Source: an uncultured beta proteobacterium
Lineage (GTDB): Bacteria > Pseudomonadota > Gammaproteobacteria > Burkholderiales > Burkholderiaceae_C
DNA length: 40,387 bases
Direction of reading: 5' to 3'
Assembly: GCA_903938815.1 (NCBI GenBank)
Contig: CAJAES010000038.1
Span: 1 to 40,387 of the forward strand
Part shown: one piece after another, positions 1 to 8,600 of the stretch
Layout of the letters: the number at the start of each line of letters is the position of its first letter
How positions within the stretch are numbered: the stretch's first letter is position 1
Notes under the pieces: generated by a model
Told to the model about the DNA's origin: nothing
The model's input: the letters and a program-made list of their open reading frames with translations, nothing else
The model's database searches: none
Program-made: the position numbers and the translations under genes

Positions 1-623
1 CCGAGGCCGATGTCCTCGTACAGGCGCGCGTACTCCTGCTCCACGCGCTTGCGGTGGAACAGGTGGTACTGCGGCTGCTCCACCACAGGCTTGTGCCAGC
101 CGTGACGGTCGGCGATGTCCCAGGCGGCACGGATGTCGGCCGCGCTCCACTCGCTCGTGCCCCAGTACAAGGCCTTGCCCTGGACGATCAGGTCGTTCAT
201 GGCGCGCGCCGTTTCCTCGACCGGCGTGTGCGGGTCGGGGCGGTGGCAGTAGATCAGGTCGATGTGGTCGAGGCCGAAACGCTTGAGCGAACCGTCCACG
301 GCCTGCATCAGGTACTTGCGGTTCAGCGTGTCACGGCGATTGACGGATTCACCCGTGCGCTCCAGGCCCCAGAAATACTTGGACGAGACCACGTAGTTCA
401 GGCGCGGCCAGGCCAGCTGCTTCAGTGCCGCGCCCATGATCTCCTCGCTGCGGCCGCCGGCATAGGCCTCGGCGTTGTCGAAGAAGTTGACGCCGGCGTC
501 GTAGGCCGCGGCCAGCATCTCGGCGGCCGACTTGACGTCCACCTGGTTGTGATACGTGACCCAGGAACCCAGGGAGAGCGCGCTGACGCGCAGCCCGGCA
601 CGGCCGAGACGGCGGTATTGCAT
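1..623 (-). CDS. Aldo/keto reductase, Kv-beta-like family (3' end cut by window edge)
   Basis: This is a NAD(P)H-dependent oxidoreductase with a TIM-barrel fold, and only its first 207 codons lie in the window. The N-terminus ([19 protein letters not shown]) is typical of the family. The expected AKR catalytic residues are visible as Asp49 and Tyr54 (DNAEAY), Lys82 (SSKYFWG) and a His in YCHRPD near residue 124. Segments such as [19 protein letters not shown] and the later WGTSEWSA resemble the bacterial homologues of the voltage-gated K+ channel beta subunit and YghZ (L-glyceraldehyde-3-phosphate reductase). I cannot choose the substrate from sequence. It follows a small membrane-protein gene on the same strand after a 33-nt gap. 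The start codon lies in the loop of a 9-bp inverted repeat. Confidence 0.9.
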   Translation of the reverse strand, partial: MQYRRLGRAGLRVSALSLGSWVTYHNQVDVKSAAEMLAAAYDAGVNFFDNAEAYAGGRSEEIMGAALKQLAWPRLNYVVSSKYFWGLERTGESVNRRDTLNRKYLMQAVDGSLKRFGLDHIDLIYCHRPDPHTPVEETARAMNDLIVQGKALYWGTSEWSAADIRAAWDIADRHGWHKPVVEQPQYHLFHRKRVEQEYARLYEDIGL

Positions 624-652
624 GGTGGTATCCGGTAGCGGTGAATACCGCC
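611..652 (-). repeat. 9-bp inverted repeat around the aldo/keto reductase start codon
   Basis: GGCGGTATT at 611-619 is exactly complementary to AATACCGCC at 644-652. On the minus-strand mRNA the arms would enclose the ATG at 623-621 in a 24-nt loop, with the downstream arm inside codons 2-5. This could influence translation initiation. The function is inferred; only the repeat is seen. Confidence 0.35.
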
Positions 653-656
653 GAGC

Positions 657-962
657 TTACCCGCGGTAGGGAGGCACCGCGCGCGCGTCCAGGCTGCGGA
701 GCACGGTCACCGCGCAGGCCACCGTCGTCAGGCCGGGAGGCAGGAAGCTCAGGAAGAGGTCCACCGTCTCGAAACCGGCAAAGATCAGCGACAGATGCAC
801 GAGCGCCAGCACGGCGGAGGTCAGACCCAGCAGGCAGGCCAGCGCCGTGAAGCCTTCGTGCCGATCGAGATGCGAACGGGATGTCTTCCGGGACATCACG
901 GCGAGTGATAGCGCAGGCAGGAAAATGCCCCACTGAAGCGAAATGATGGCTATATCAAGCAT
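657..962 (-). CDS. Small hypothetical membrane protein, three predicted membrane segments
   Basis: This 101-aa protein is not recognised. It has three hydrophobic stretches, at about residues 3-23, 40-62 and 67-88. The loops are short, with basic residues (RKTSRSHLDRH) after the first helix, so it looks like a small inner-membrane protein. No enzymatic motif is visible. It stands 33 nt upstream of the aldo/keto reductase on the same strand and may be co-transcribed with it. No Shine-Dalgarno sequence precedes the ATG. A -10-like TATCAT ends 6 nt before the ATG, so the message could be leaderless. A Met at residue 23 (MSRKTSRSH) is an alternative start but would lose the first helix. Confidence 0.6.
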   Translation of the reverse strand: MLDIAIISLQWGIFLPALSLAVMSRKTSRSHLDRHEGFTALACLLGLTSAVLALVHLSLIFAGFETVDLFLSFLPPGLTTVACAVTVLRSLDARAVPPYRG

Positions 963-968
963 TTATGA

Positions 969-996
969 ATGATATTGGCCAACTTTCTTTGCGCAA
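969..996 (-). promoter_or_regulatory. Putative sigma-70 promoter of the small membrane protein gene
   Basis: On the minus strand TTGCGC (996-991) is followed after 16 nt by TATCAT (974-969). The predicted start of transcription, about 7 nt on, falls on or next to the ATG at 962. Confidence 0.35.
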
Positions 997-1152
997 CCCC
1001 GCATCTTGGTGCTTTTTTTATCATTTCAGAGGCCAAGCGTGGGCACAGGCTCAGGCGAACAGCCCGGCGTCATGCCAGGGCCCGCCCGTTCGTCTGGACA
1101 GGGAGCGCCCACAATCCGCGGGCGCCGCACCCGAACGGATGAAAGGTCCGCA

Positions 1153-1506
1153 ATGAACCAGTACCTGCTGCTGCTGCACGAAACCCCGGCCGACTCGGCC
1201 TCGATCACTCCGGCCGAGATGCAGGAGATCATCGCCAGGCACCAGGCCTGGGCGGAGGCACTCGCGCAACAAGGCCAGCTGGCCGGCGGCGAAAAGCTCA
1301 CCGACGACGGTGGCCGACGTCTGCGGTTGCAGGACGGCCGCCCGCTCGTCAGCGACGGCCCCTATGCCGAGGCCCACGACGTGATCGGCGGCTACTACGT
1401 GATCGTCGCGACCGACGACGCGGCGGCAGAAGCACTCGCGGCGCAGTGCCCGCATCTGCAGGGGCGGCAATGGATCGAGCTGCGCCGGATCGAAGCTCTG
1501 GGCTGA
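1153..1506 (+). CDS. YCII/DGPF-domain protein paired with an ECF42 sigma factor
   Basis: This 117-aa protein is of the YCII-related fold (PF03795). It starts MNQYLLLLHET and carries the family signature as DGPYAEAHDVIGGYYVI, with Tyr in place of the usual Phe of the DGPF motif. Proteins of this type are encoded next to ECF42 sigma factors across bacteria. Their biochemical role is not settled, and some YCII proteins have hydrolase or dehalogenase-like activity. The start was chosen because homology begins here. The longer reading frame starting at 1006 adds a low-complexity N-terminus unlike the family. Its 3' end overlaps the sigma factor gene by tens of bases, so the two are surely one transcription unit. 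Confidence 0.85.
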   Translation: MNQYLLLLHETPADSASITPAEMQEIIARHQAWAEALAQQGQLAGGEKLTDDGGRRLRLQDGRPLVSDGPYAEAHDVIGGYYVIVATDDAAAEALAAQCPHLQGRQWIELRRIEALG

Positions 1507-2861
1507 GCCCGTCCGCGGCGTCCGCGGCGTCCGCGCCGACGCTGCTGGCGGCCGCGCGCCGCCGCGTGGTGGCACACCTGGCACGCTCCCTTGGCCTGGG
1601 CCACCTGGCGCTGGCCGAAGACGCCTTCCAGACGGCCGCCCTGCGTGCGCTCGAGCGTTGCCCCCGGGACGGTGTGCCCGACGACCCGGCCGCGTGGCTG
1701 TACCGGGTGGCGCGCAACGCAGCCATCGACGCGCTGCGCGTCGATGGCCGGCACGAGCCCCTGCCCGAGGCCGGAGAGGCGCGGGAACTGCACGCGCCGC
1801 CCGCCGCCGAAGGCCGCTTCGCCGGTGAGCTCGACGACGACGAACTGGCGCTGCTGTTCGCCGCCTGTCACCCTTCGCTGCCGCCCGCCGCCCAGGTGGT
1901 GCTGGCGCTTCGCACGCTCGGCGGCCACGAGCTGTCGGTGCTGGCGCCGCTGCTGTTCACCACCGAAGCGGCGCTGGCGCAGCGCCTGGCGCGGGCGCGC
2001 ACGCAACTGGCCGGGCAGCGCCTGCAGGTACCCGCCGGGCGCGAGCTGCCCGCGCGGCGCGAATCGGTGCTGACCGTGCTGGCGCTCATGTTCCACCAGG
2101 GCCAGATCGCGAGTGGCCGCCGGGGCGGCATTGGCAACGGCCCGGGGGATACCGGTGCCGTGCAGGACGCCATGGCGCCCTGCTGGGAGGCCATCCGGCT
2201 GGCGCGTGCGGTCGCGGCGCATCCCGCCACCGCCGCACCCGAAGCGGACGCACTCGCCGCCCTGCTGCTGCTGCATGGCGCCCGCCTGACGGGCCGCATC
2301 GACGAACACGGCGACATCGTCCCGCTGCGCGGCCAGCCCCGCGACCGCTGGGACGCCGGCATGCTGCGCCTGGGATTCGCGCACCTGGCGGCATCGCAGC
2401 AGGGCACCCGGCTGACGCGCTGGCACCTGCTGGCCGGCATTGCCGGCAAGCACGCGCTCGCGCCCGATGTCGACGGCACCGACTGGCCCGCCATCGTGCG
2501 CTACTACGACCACCTGCTGGCGCTCGACCCATCGGCCGCGCCGCGCCTGGGACACGCGATCGCGCTCGCCGAGGCGGGCGCAGCCGACGATGCCCGGCAG
2601 CGCCTGCTGGCCCTGCTGCCGCAGGTGCCCACCGCGCTGAAGGCCCACACGCTGGCGGCTCTGGCACGCGCCTGCTCGCGCATGGGCGACAACGCAGCCG
2701 CGATGTCCTGGCTGGCACAGGCTGTCGCGGCAGCTCCGCATCCGGCCGATGCACGGCAACTGACGCGGCAACTCGCGCGGCAACTCGCGAAACAGACACC
2801 GCAGCAGGCCGGGCAAGCTGGGCACCGCGGGCCGCCGAACCCGACACCGCGCGACGGGTAA
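1470..2861 (+). CDS. ECF-family RNA polymerase sigma factor, ECF42 type with long C-terminal domain
   Basis: This is a 463-aa sigma factor. Region 2 is visible in ALAEDAFQTAALRALERCP and in PAAWLYRVARNAAIDALR. The region 4 part contains the signature FAACHPSLPPAAQVVLALR and the HTH LSVLAPLLFTTEAALAQRLA. About 250 further residues form the alpha-helical, TPR-like C-terminal domain (DUF6596) of ECF42 factors, which replaces a classical anti-sigma factor. ATG 1470 (MDRAAPDRSSG) and ATG 1446 are both possible starts. I prefer 1470 because it trims residues outside the family and gives the shorter overlap with the YCII gene. Two short in-frame tandem repeats lie in its linker and C-terminal tail. 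Targets are probably the partner YCII gene and the operon itself, by analogy with ECF42 systems. Confidence 0.85.
   Translation: MDRAAPDRSSGLSPSAASAASAPTLLAAARRRVVAHLARSLGLGHLALAEDAFQTAALRALERCPRDGVPDDPAAWLYRVARNAAIDALRVDGRHEPLPEAGEARELHAPPAAEGRFAGELDDDELALLFAACHPSLPPAAQVVLALRTLGGHELSVLAPLLFTTEAALAQRLARARTQLAGQRLQVPAGRELPARRESVLTVLALMFHQGQIASGRRGGIGNGPGDTGAVQDAMAPCWEAIRLARAVAAHPATAAPEADALAALLLLHGARLTGRIDEHGDIVPLRGQPRDRWDAGMLRLGFAHLAASQQGTRLTRWHLLAGIAGKHALAPDVDGTDWPAIVRYYDHLLALDPSAAPRLGHAIALAEAGAADDARQRLLALLPQVPTALKAHTLAALARACSRMGDNAAAMSWLAQAVAAAPHPADARQLTRQLARQLAKQTPQQAGQAGHRGPPNPTPRDG
1511..1537 (+). repeat. Three 9-bp direct repeats in the sigma factor N-terminal linker
   Basis: GTCCGCGGC occurs at 1511-1519 and 1520-1528, then GTCCGCGCC at 1529-1537. 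The repeats encode SAA-SAA-SAP just after the stop codon of the overlapping YCII gene. The unit is a multiple of three, so copy-number change would keep the frame. Confidence 0.8.
2754..2789 (+). repeat. Three 12-bp direct repeats in the sigma factor C-terminal tail
   Basis: CGGCAACTGACG (2754-2765) is followed by two perfect copies of CGGCAACTCGCG (2766-2777, 2778-2789). They encode RQLT-RQLA-RQLA, then KQT. This minisatellite-like array would change the tail length in steps of four residues. Confidence 0.85.
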
Positions 2862-2889
2862 ACCACGCGCCGTCCTGGCCCGGGCTCCG

Positions 2890-2895
2890 TATGAT
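2890..2895 (+). promoter_or_regulatory. -10-like box immediately before the UbiH-family gene
   Basis: TATGAT ends 6 nt before the ATG at 2902. No -35 or Shine-Dalgarno sequence is evident. If functional, transcription would begin at or within a base or two of the start codon. Confidence 0.3.
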
Positions 2896-2901
2896 GGGCC
2901 G

Positions 2902-4071
2902 ATGGACCCTCGCATCGCCGTCATCGGCGCCGGCCCGGCCGGGCTGGCGCTGGCACTCCACGCCGCACGGGCGCTCCCCCGCGCGCAACTGACCCTCTTC
3001 GACGCCCGCCCCGCCGAGCGCGACGTGGTCGCCGACCCGCGCACGCTCGCCCTGGCCCTGGGCAGCTTGCAATGGCTGCAGCGCCTGGGCGGATGGCCCG
3101 CCTCCGGTACGGCACCCATCCTGGGTGTGCATGTCTCGCAGGTGCCGCCGTCATTCGGCAACGCCGCCGTGCTGATCCGCGCCGAGGACGCGCGTGTGCC
3201 CATGCTCGGGGCGGTGCTGAGCTATGGCGCGCTGGTGGCGCCGATGCAGGCTGCGTGGATGGCTGCCGCGAGCGCGGCGCCCGGGCGGCTGCAGACCCGC
3301 TTCGGCACCCCCGTGGCGGCGCTCAAGGCCGTGCCCGGCGGCGTCGAGGTGGATGCCGGCATCGCCGAGACCTTCGATCTGGCCGTCGTGGCCGAGGGCG
3401 GCGTCTTTGCCGACCAGGCCCGCAAGGCCGTGACGCACGACTACGGCCAGACGGCGTGGGTCGGCACGGTCACGCTGGCAGGCAACACACCGGGGCTGGC
3501 CTTCGAGCGCTTCACGCGGCAGGGCCCCGCCGCCTTGCTGCCCCTGCCGGACGGGGCCGACGGCACGCACCGTGCGGCGCTGGTCTGGTGCGTGGCCAGC
3601 GACGCCGACCCCGTGCGCGATCTCGACGACGCACAACGGCTCGCGGTGCTGAACACCGTTTTCCCCGCCGAGGCCGGCCGACTGCTGACGCTGTCGCCGC
3701 TGAAAGCCTTCGCGCTCGGGCTGAACGCCGAGCGCACGCTGGTGGACGGCCGCATCGTGCGCATCGGCAACGCGGCGCAGACGCTGCACCCGGTGGCAGG
3801 ACAGGGCCTGAACCTGGGCCTGCGGGACGCCCACCAGCTCGTCGAGGCGCTGCGCTTTCACACCGACCTGGACGCGGCGCTGAGGCGCGTGGAGTGGGCC
3901 CGCGCCCCCGACCGCTGGAGCATGATCGCCGCGACAGACTTTCTGGCGCGCAGCTTCACCTGGCGGCTGCCGGGTGCGGCCACGCTGCGCGGCGCGGGTC
4001 TCGCGGCCTTGCAGCGCTTCGCGCCCGGCAAGGCGCTGCTGGCACAGCGGATGATGTTCGGCGGCCGATGA
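2902..4071 (+). CDS. FAD-dependent hydroxylase of the UbiH/UbiF/COQ6 family (ubiquinone biosynthesis)
   Basis: This 389-aa flavoprotein monooxygenase most likely hydroxylates the polyprenylated aromatic ring during ubiquinone synthesis. The dinucleotide-binding motif GAGPAG is at residues 9-14, followed by an acidic residue ending the second beta strand (LTLFDAR). The family signature RIGNAAQTLHPVAGQGLNLG is at about residues 287-306, where the second FAD contact (GN) and the HPVAGQGLNLG loop lie. Length matches the family. Which ring position is hydroxylated (UbiH, UbiF, UbiI, UbiL or UbiM type) cannot be decided by eye, so no symbol is given. It follows the sigma factor after 40 nt but has its own -10-like box. 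It converges on the PEP-CTERM gene downstream. Confidence 0.88.
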   Translation: MDPRIAVIGAGPAGLALALHAARALPRAQLTLFDARPAERDVVADPRTLALALGSLQWLQRLGGWPASGTAPILGVHVSQVPPSFGNAAVLIRAEDARVPMLGAVLSYGALVAPMQAAWMAAASAAPGRLQTRFGTPVAALKAVPGGVEVDAGIAETFDLAVVAEGGVFADQARKAVTHDYGQTAWVGTVTLAGNTPGLAFERFTRQGPAALLPLPDGADGTHRAALVWCVASDADPVRDLDDAQRLAVLNTVFPAEAGRLLTLSPLKAFALGLNAERTLVDGRIVRIGNAAQTLHPVAGQGLNLGLRDAHQLVEALRFHTDLDAALRRVEWARAPDRWSMIAATDFLARSFTWRLPGAATLRGAGLAALQRFAPGKALLAQRMMFGGR

Positions 4072-4128
4072 CGCGTGGGGCGCCCGGTCCGTTGCGGCCA
4101 GCTGCAGCGAGTCAGTTATCTCATCGCG

Positions 4129-4145
4129 GCGCGGTCAGCCCGCGC
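4129..4145. terminator. Possible hairpin between convergent ubiH-like and PEP-CTERM genes
   Basis: GCGCGG (4129-4134) pairs with CCGCGC (4140-4145) around a 5-nt loop that holds the stop codon of the minus-strand PEP-CTERM gene. There is no T-tract, so termination is only suggested by position between convergent genes. Confidence 0.3.
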
Positions 4146-4794
4146 GTCCGCGACGCCGCGCGATGCCGGCGAAGACGGCCAGGCCCGCGGCCATGAGCGC
4201 CCAGCTGCCGGGCTCGGGCACGCTGGCCACCACGACATCGGCGCCGACATACATGCCGGGCATGTAGTACGGGCGGGTGGTGACGCCTTCAGCGGAGTAG
4301 TCCAGCAAGGTGCCCTGATAACGGATGCCGTAGACCACCACGGTCCCGCTCAGTTCGCCGTTGAAGTCCTGCTGGAAGAACTGCTGGCCGAAGTGGGCCG
4401 AGGACTCGGTGGTCTGGCTGACGCTGGACGTGAAGAAGGCCTGACCATCGGCCCCGAGCAACGAGACCGTGCCCTCTCCCAGCACGTCGGTGGCGGGCTC
4501 GAGGGCGTAGGAGAAGGCCCACAGGTAGAAGGTGTTCGTGAGCGTCAGCGTCTGGTCGCCCAGGAAATCGATCGTGAGGTCGAGGGTGTCGCCTTCGGCC
4601 AGCATGATCTCGTACGGGGCCGAGAACGACGGGTAGCCCTGCCCACCCCAGAACGACGGGTTGGTCGTGATTCGCTGCGCCAGGTCGAAGCTCAGATCGA
4701 GCACTGCGTCGGCCGCCTGGGCGGGCAATGCCAGGCCAGCGCACAGGGCGACGGTGGTGGATGCCCGTGTCAGGACGGATTGAAAGGTGGTCAT
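4135..4794 (-). CDS. PEP-CTERM sorting-domain protein, exported
   Basis: This 219-aa protein has an N-terminal signal peptide ending about ALPAQA (residues 22-27). The C-terminal sorting signal is VPEPGSWALMAAGLAVF followed by an RRRGR basic tail. That is the PEP-CTERM arrangement of Val-Pro-Glu-Pro, hydrophobic helix and Arg cluster. The signal is recognised by exosortase (EpsH/XrtA type), which removes it and links sorting to exopolysaccharide export. No exosortase gene is in this window. The body (residues 28-190) is rich in Thr, Ser, Phe and Gly with alternating hydrophobic residues, suggesting a beta-rich surface protein. Its specific role is unknown. It lies 85 nt downstream of the nitrilase-family gene on the same strand. 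Confidence 0.85.
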   Translation of the reverse strand: MTTFQSVLTRASTTVALCAGLALPAQAADAVLDLSFDLAQRITTNPSFWGGQGYPSFSAPYEIMLAEGDTLDLTIDFLGDQTLTLTNTFYLWAFSYALEPATDVLGEGTVSLLGADGQAFFTSSVSQTTESSAHFGQQFFQQDFNGELSGTVVVYGIRYQGTLLDYSAEGVTTRPYYMPGMYVGADVVVASVPEPGSWALMAAGLAVFAGIARRRGRAG

Positions 4795-4879
4795 GGCGGG
4801 CTCACGGTCTGGCGCAGATCGCGGAATTCTGCGTCCACCTCGATCGCTCCGGGCCGTTGTTTCGCGGGCCGCCCTGACT

Positions 4880-5692
4880 TCAATCGAGGGGGATGCGCCG
4901 GTGCGCCAGTGCCGGCAATCGCCCGCGCACGTCCGCCAGCCGGGCTGGGTCGAGATCGGCCAGCACGACGCCTTCGCCCTCGGGCAGCTCGGCCAGCACC
5001 TCGCCCCACGGGTCGATCACGAGGCTGTGGCCCCAGGTCCGGCGGCCGTTGGGGTGCAGGCCACCTTGGGCCGCGGCGATGACGTAGCACTGGTTTTCCA
5101 CCGCGCGGGCGCGCAGAAGCAGTTCCCAGTGCGCGCGGCCCGTGGGCACGGTGAACGCCGAGGGCACGCACAGCAGGTCGCAGGGCGGGCGCATGAGGGC
5201 GCGGTACAGCTCGGGGAAGCGCAGGTCGTAGCAGATCGACAGGCCCACCCGCAGGGGCCCGGCCTGCAGCGCCACCGGCTCGCTGCCGGGCAGCAGCACA
5301 CGGCCTTCGTCGTAGCGCTCCTCGCCGTGCTCGAAGCTGAACAGGTGCATCTTGTCGTAGCGCGCCGCCAGGCTGCCGTCGGGCGCCCAGGCGGTGCAGG
5401 TGTTGAACGCGCGGGCCGGGTCGCCGCATTGCATCGGCAGCGTGCCACCGACGATCCACATCGCGTGGCGGCGCGCGGCACCGGACAGAAACCGCTGGAT
5501 GGGTCCGTCGCCCGGCGCTTCCGCCACCGCGAGCTTGTCGGTGTCCTTGCGCCCCATGATGCAGAAGTACTCGGGCAGCACCGCCAGCGTGGCGCCGGCG
5601 GAGGCCGCCTCGGCCAGCAGGCGCGCAGCCGTGGCGAGGTTGGCATCCACCTCGGGGGCGGAGACCATCTGGAGGGCGGCGATGCGGGTCAT
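4880..5692 (-). CDS. Nitrilase-superfamily carbon-nitrogen hydrolase (Nit1/omega-amidase-like)
   Basis: This 270-aa amidase has the complete Glu-Lys-Cys triad of the nitrilase superfamily: Glu41 in LPEYF, Lys114 in YDKMH and Cys154 in SICYDLRFPE. Its length and the RFPELYRAL context fit the Nit1 branch. Known Nit1/NIT2-type members hydrolyse deaminated glutathione or omega-amides; assigning that substrate here is inference. The start ATG overlaps the stop of yhdP as ATGA, so translation is probably coupled. yhdP-nit pairing is common in betaproteobacteria. The tldD protease gene that usually follows is not present here; the next gene is the PEP-CTERM protein. Confidence 0.88.
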   Translation of the reverse strand: MTRIAALQMVSAPEVDANLATAARLLAEAASAGATLAVLPEYFCIMGRKDTDKLAVAEAPGDGPIQRFLSGAARRHAMWIVGGTLPMQCGDPARAFNTCTAWAPDGSLAARYDKMHLFSFEHGEERYDEGRVLLPGSEPVALQAGPLRVGLSICYDLRFPELYRALMRPPCDLLCVPSAFTVPTGRAHWELLLRARAVENQCYVIAAAQGGLHPNGRRTWGHSLVIDPWGEVLAELPEGEGVVLADLDPARLADVRGRLPALAHRRIPLD

Positions 5693-8600
5693 GGCGTTCT
5701 TCCTGCTGGATTGGATGCGGCCGCCGCGGCAGCCGATGCGGCGGCAGATGCGGCGACAGCGGCCCCGCGGTCGACGCGCTCGACCTTGGGTTCGCCCCAG
5801 GGGCCGGTGACGTGGAATTCGCGCGTGGCGGCGGCCGTCATCGGCTGGCGCAGCAGCAGCTGGGCGACGAAGGCGCCCAGCCCGATGGCCGGGTTCAGCG
5901 CAGCCCAGGCCAGGCTGGCGGTGGTGGTGTTGAGCTCGGGCACGGCGACGATGCGCAGGTCCTGGGTCTCGCTCTTCAGGTTCGCGCTGCCTTCGATCAG
6001 GACCGCGGCCTGCACGCCCAGCACCCGCAGGTTGGCCGTGCGCGCCACACCAGCGTCCAGCGCCACGTCGCCCGTGATGGTGTCGAACGCCAGGCCCTGC
6101 TGGAACACGTCGCGAAAATCCAGCAGCAGCCGCCGGGGCAGCGCCTGCAGGCTCAGCACGCCGAACAGCCGCGCCACCCCGGGCTCGGCGTTCAGGAAGC
6201 GGCCCTCGCCCAGGGCCACCGCGAAACGCCCACGCAACTCGCCGGGGTCGGGCGACAGAGGCGAGCCCGGCCAGGACAGCTCGCCCTCGATGCGCCCCTT
6301 GCCGCCCTGGATGGCCTTGCCGGCGCCCATGCGCTCGAAGAACCGGCCGCCGTCGGCGATGTCCAGATCGAAGGCCAGGGACGTGCGCTGGCCGGCCGAC
6401 CACACGCCTCGCGCCAGCAGCGTGGCGTCGACCGTCGACAGCTTCAGGCGATCGAGCTGCCACTCGCGCACGCCCGGGCGCCCGGCTCGGTTCTCGGCAG
6501 CGATCTCGAGCTTGCCCAGCGCCTTGCCGCGCCAGTGGAATTCGTCCACCGCCAGCTGCAGCGCGGGCACGCTGGCGGGCGCCTGTTCGAGCCACTCCTC
6601 CACCGCGCCGGCATCGCTGGCCGGAACGTCCAGGCGCGCGAGGTGGGCCGAGAGCCGGCCGGGAGCGGCGGCCTCCCGCGGCTGGCGCCATTCGACCCAG
6701 CCTTCGCCCTGCTCTGCCTTGACCTGTGCGCGCCAGACGGTCTCGGCCAGCGCGGGCTGGCGCCGAAGGTCGAGCGTGACATTGCTCAGGCGCCGGCCCC
6801 CGGCTGCGAGTTCGCCTGTTCGCAACGAGATCTGGCTGGGCATCAGCGCGGAGACGCCACCCGAGGCGGGTGCGGCACCTGCGGCGCCTGGGCCGCCTGG
6901 GTTGAATGTGTTGCCTGCGGCGCCTGCGACGTTCACCTGCCGGGCCTGTGGCGCCAGATGGCGCCAGGCGTCGAGGTCCAGCCGCTGCAGCCGCACGGCC
7001 GCCGCGACGCCGGTTTCCGGCAGCGGCGGCGCCTCCGTTCCCACGCCGAGCGCGCCGCGCAGCACGCGCGCGTCCTCGCCGGACAGATCGCGCTCGTAGC
7101 GGGCGTGCAGCACCTCGCCGAGGTCCAGCGCCAGCAGGTCGGCGGCAACCCGCCCGGGCAGGCCCGCGGTCTGCAGGCGCAGCGGCCAGCTGGCCGCCGC
7201 AGGCTTGGCCAGCGGCGCGGGCATGTCCAGGGCCAGGCCGGCCAAAGTGCTGGTCACGAGCAGTTCGGGCCGGCCCTGCACGACCGCCAGTTGCGCCCGG
7301 TAGGCCGTCTGGCCGCGCAGCCGGGGCTCGCGTGATTCGCCCAGCGCCGTCAGGGGCGCCAGCATGGGCAGGTCGGCCACGCGCAGCAGGCCTTCGCCGG
7401 TGGCCTGGCCCTGGGCCGTGAAGCGCAGGCTGCCGTCGGGCTGGGTACCGCCTTCGATGGCGGTCTCGCCGCCCAGCGCCCGCGCGCGGCCGCCGACGAT
7501 CGTGAAGCCGCGCTGGCTGAAATCGACGCGCCCGCGCGCCTGCGCCAGCAGGGGCGTTCCGGTCTGGATGCGCAGGTCGTTGCCGGGCAGCAGCACGCTG
7601 CCGCGCACCACGCTGCGGTCGGGCGTGGCGAGCGGGATCGACAGCGCCAGCGTCAGCTCGGCCGCGCCGCCGATGGTGGCCTGGCGCAGCGCGCCGCCCG
7701 TCCATTCGCCCACGGGCGTGCCGTTGACGAAACGCAGCAGGTCGACCGCAGCCCCGCGACCCTGGCCTTCGAGTTGCAGCACCGGGTTGTGGACGAGGTC
7801 GGCGATGCCGCCGTTGACGCCACGCAGGGCCACGCCGTCGATGACGGCGCGCGCGTCGCGGATGCGCATCGCGACCCGGTCGAACTCGAGTTCGCCGTTC
7901 ACCGCCGTCATGGCAGGCCAGGGCGAGTTCCAGCCGGGTTCGCTGGGCAGGAAGGCATAACGCAGGTCCCGGGCCTGCAGGCGGATGCGGAATGTGCCCG
8001 GGCTGCCGTCGATGAACGGGAAGCGCCACAGGTCGCCCTGGACCGCCACGTCGCCGCTGGTGATGCGACCCGGCCCGACGGCACGACCCACGTATTGACG
8101 CGCCTCGACCGGCACGCCCAGCGGCAGGTAGCGCACCACGCGCGCAGAGTCGCCGCTCAGGATGCGCCCCTTCAGATCGATGACGCCGGGGTAGCGCTGC
8201 CCGGTGCCGAACCCGGTACCGGGCCCGGTGCGCCAGCTGCCGGAGAGATGGGCGCGCAGGTCGGCGTTGGCCAGATTGAGCTCCCGCACCGTCAGCACCA
8301 CGGCGGGCGGCGCCTGTGCCGTGGCGGGCTCGATGCGCCATGCCATCTGCGATGTCAGCGCATTGAGCGGCAGCTCTGCCTGCTCGAAGACGCCGGGCAG
8401 GAAGACCGCGCCGTCCTGGAGAGACAGCTTCGCCTCGCCGCCACGCTCGGTGGCGGAAAACTCGAGGTTCGCGCCGCTCACACCCGGACGGCCGGGCGTC
8501 TGGCTCATGCCGTAGGCGGGCGGTCCCGGCGGACCGGCCGCCAGCGCGAGGCCCGTGGCGCGCGCCTGGGCCTTGTAGCGCGAAGGTGCGTCCACCGAGC

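Noticed and set aside
1395..3203. 602-codon open frame antisense to the sigma factor and ubiH-like genes
   Set aside because: Its composition is Arg/Gln/His-rich without domains, as expected for the complement of GC-rich coding DNA; the plus-strand genes have clear family motifs.
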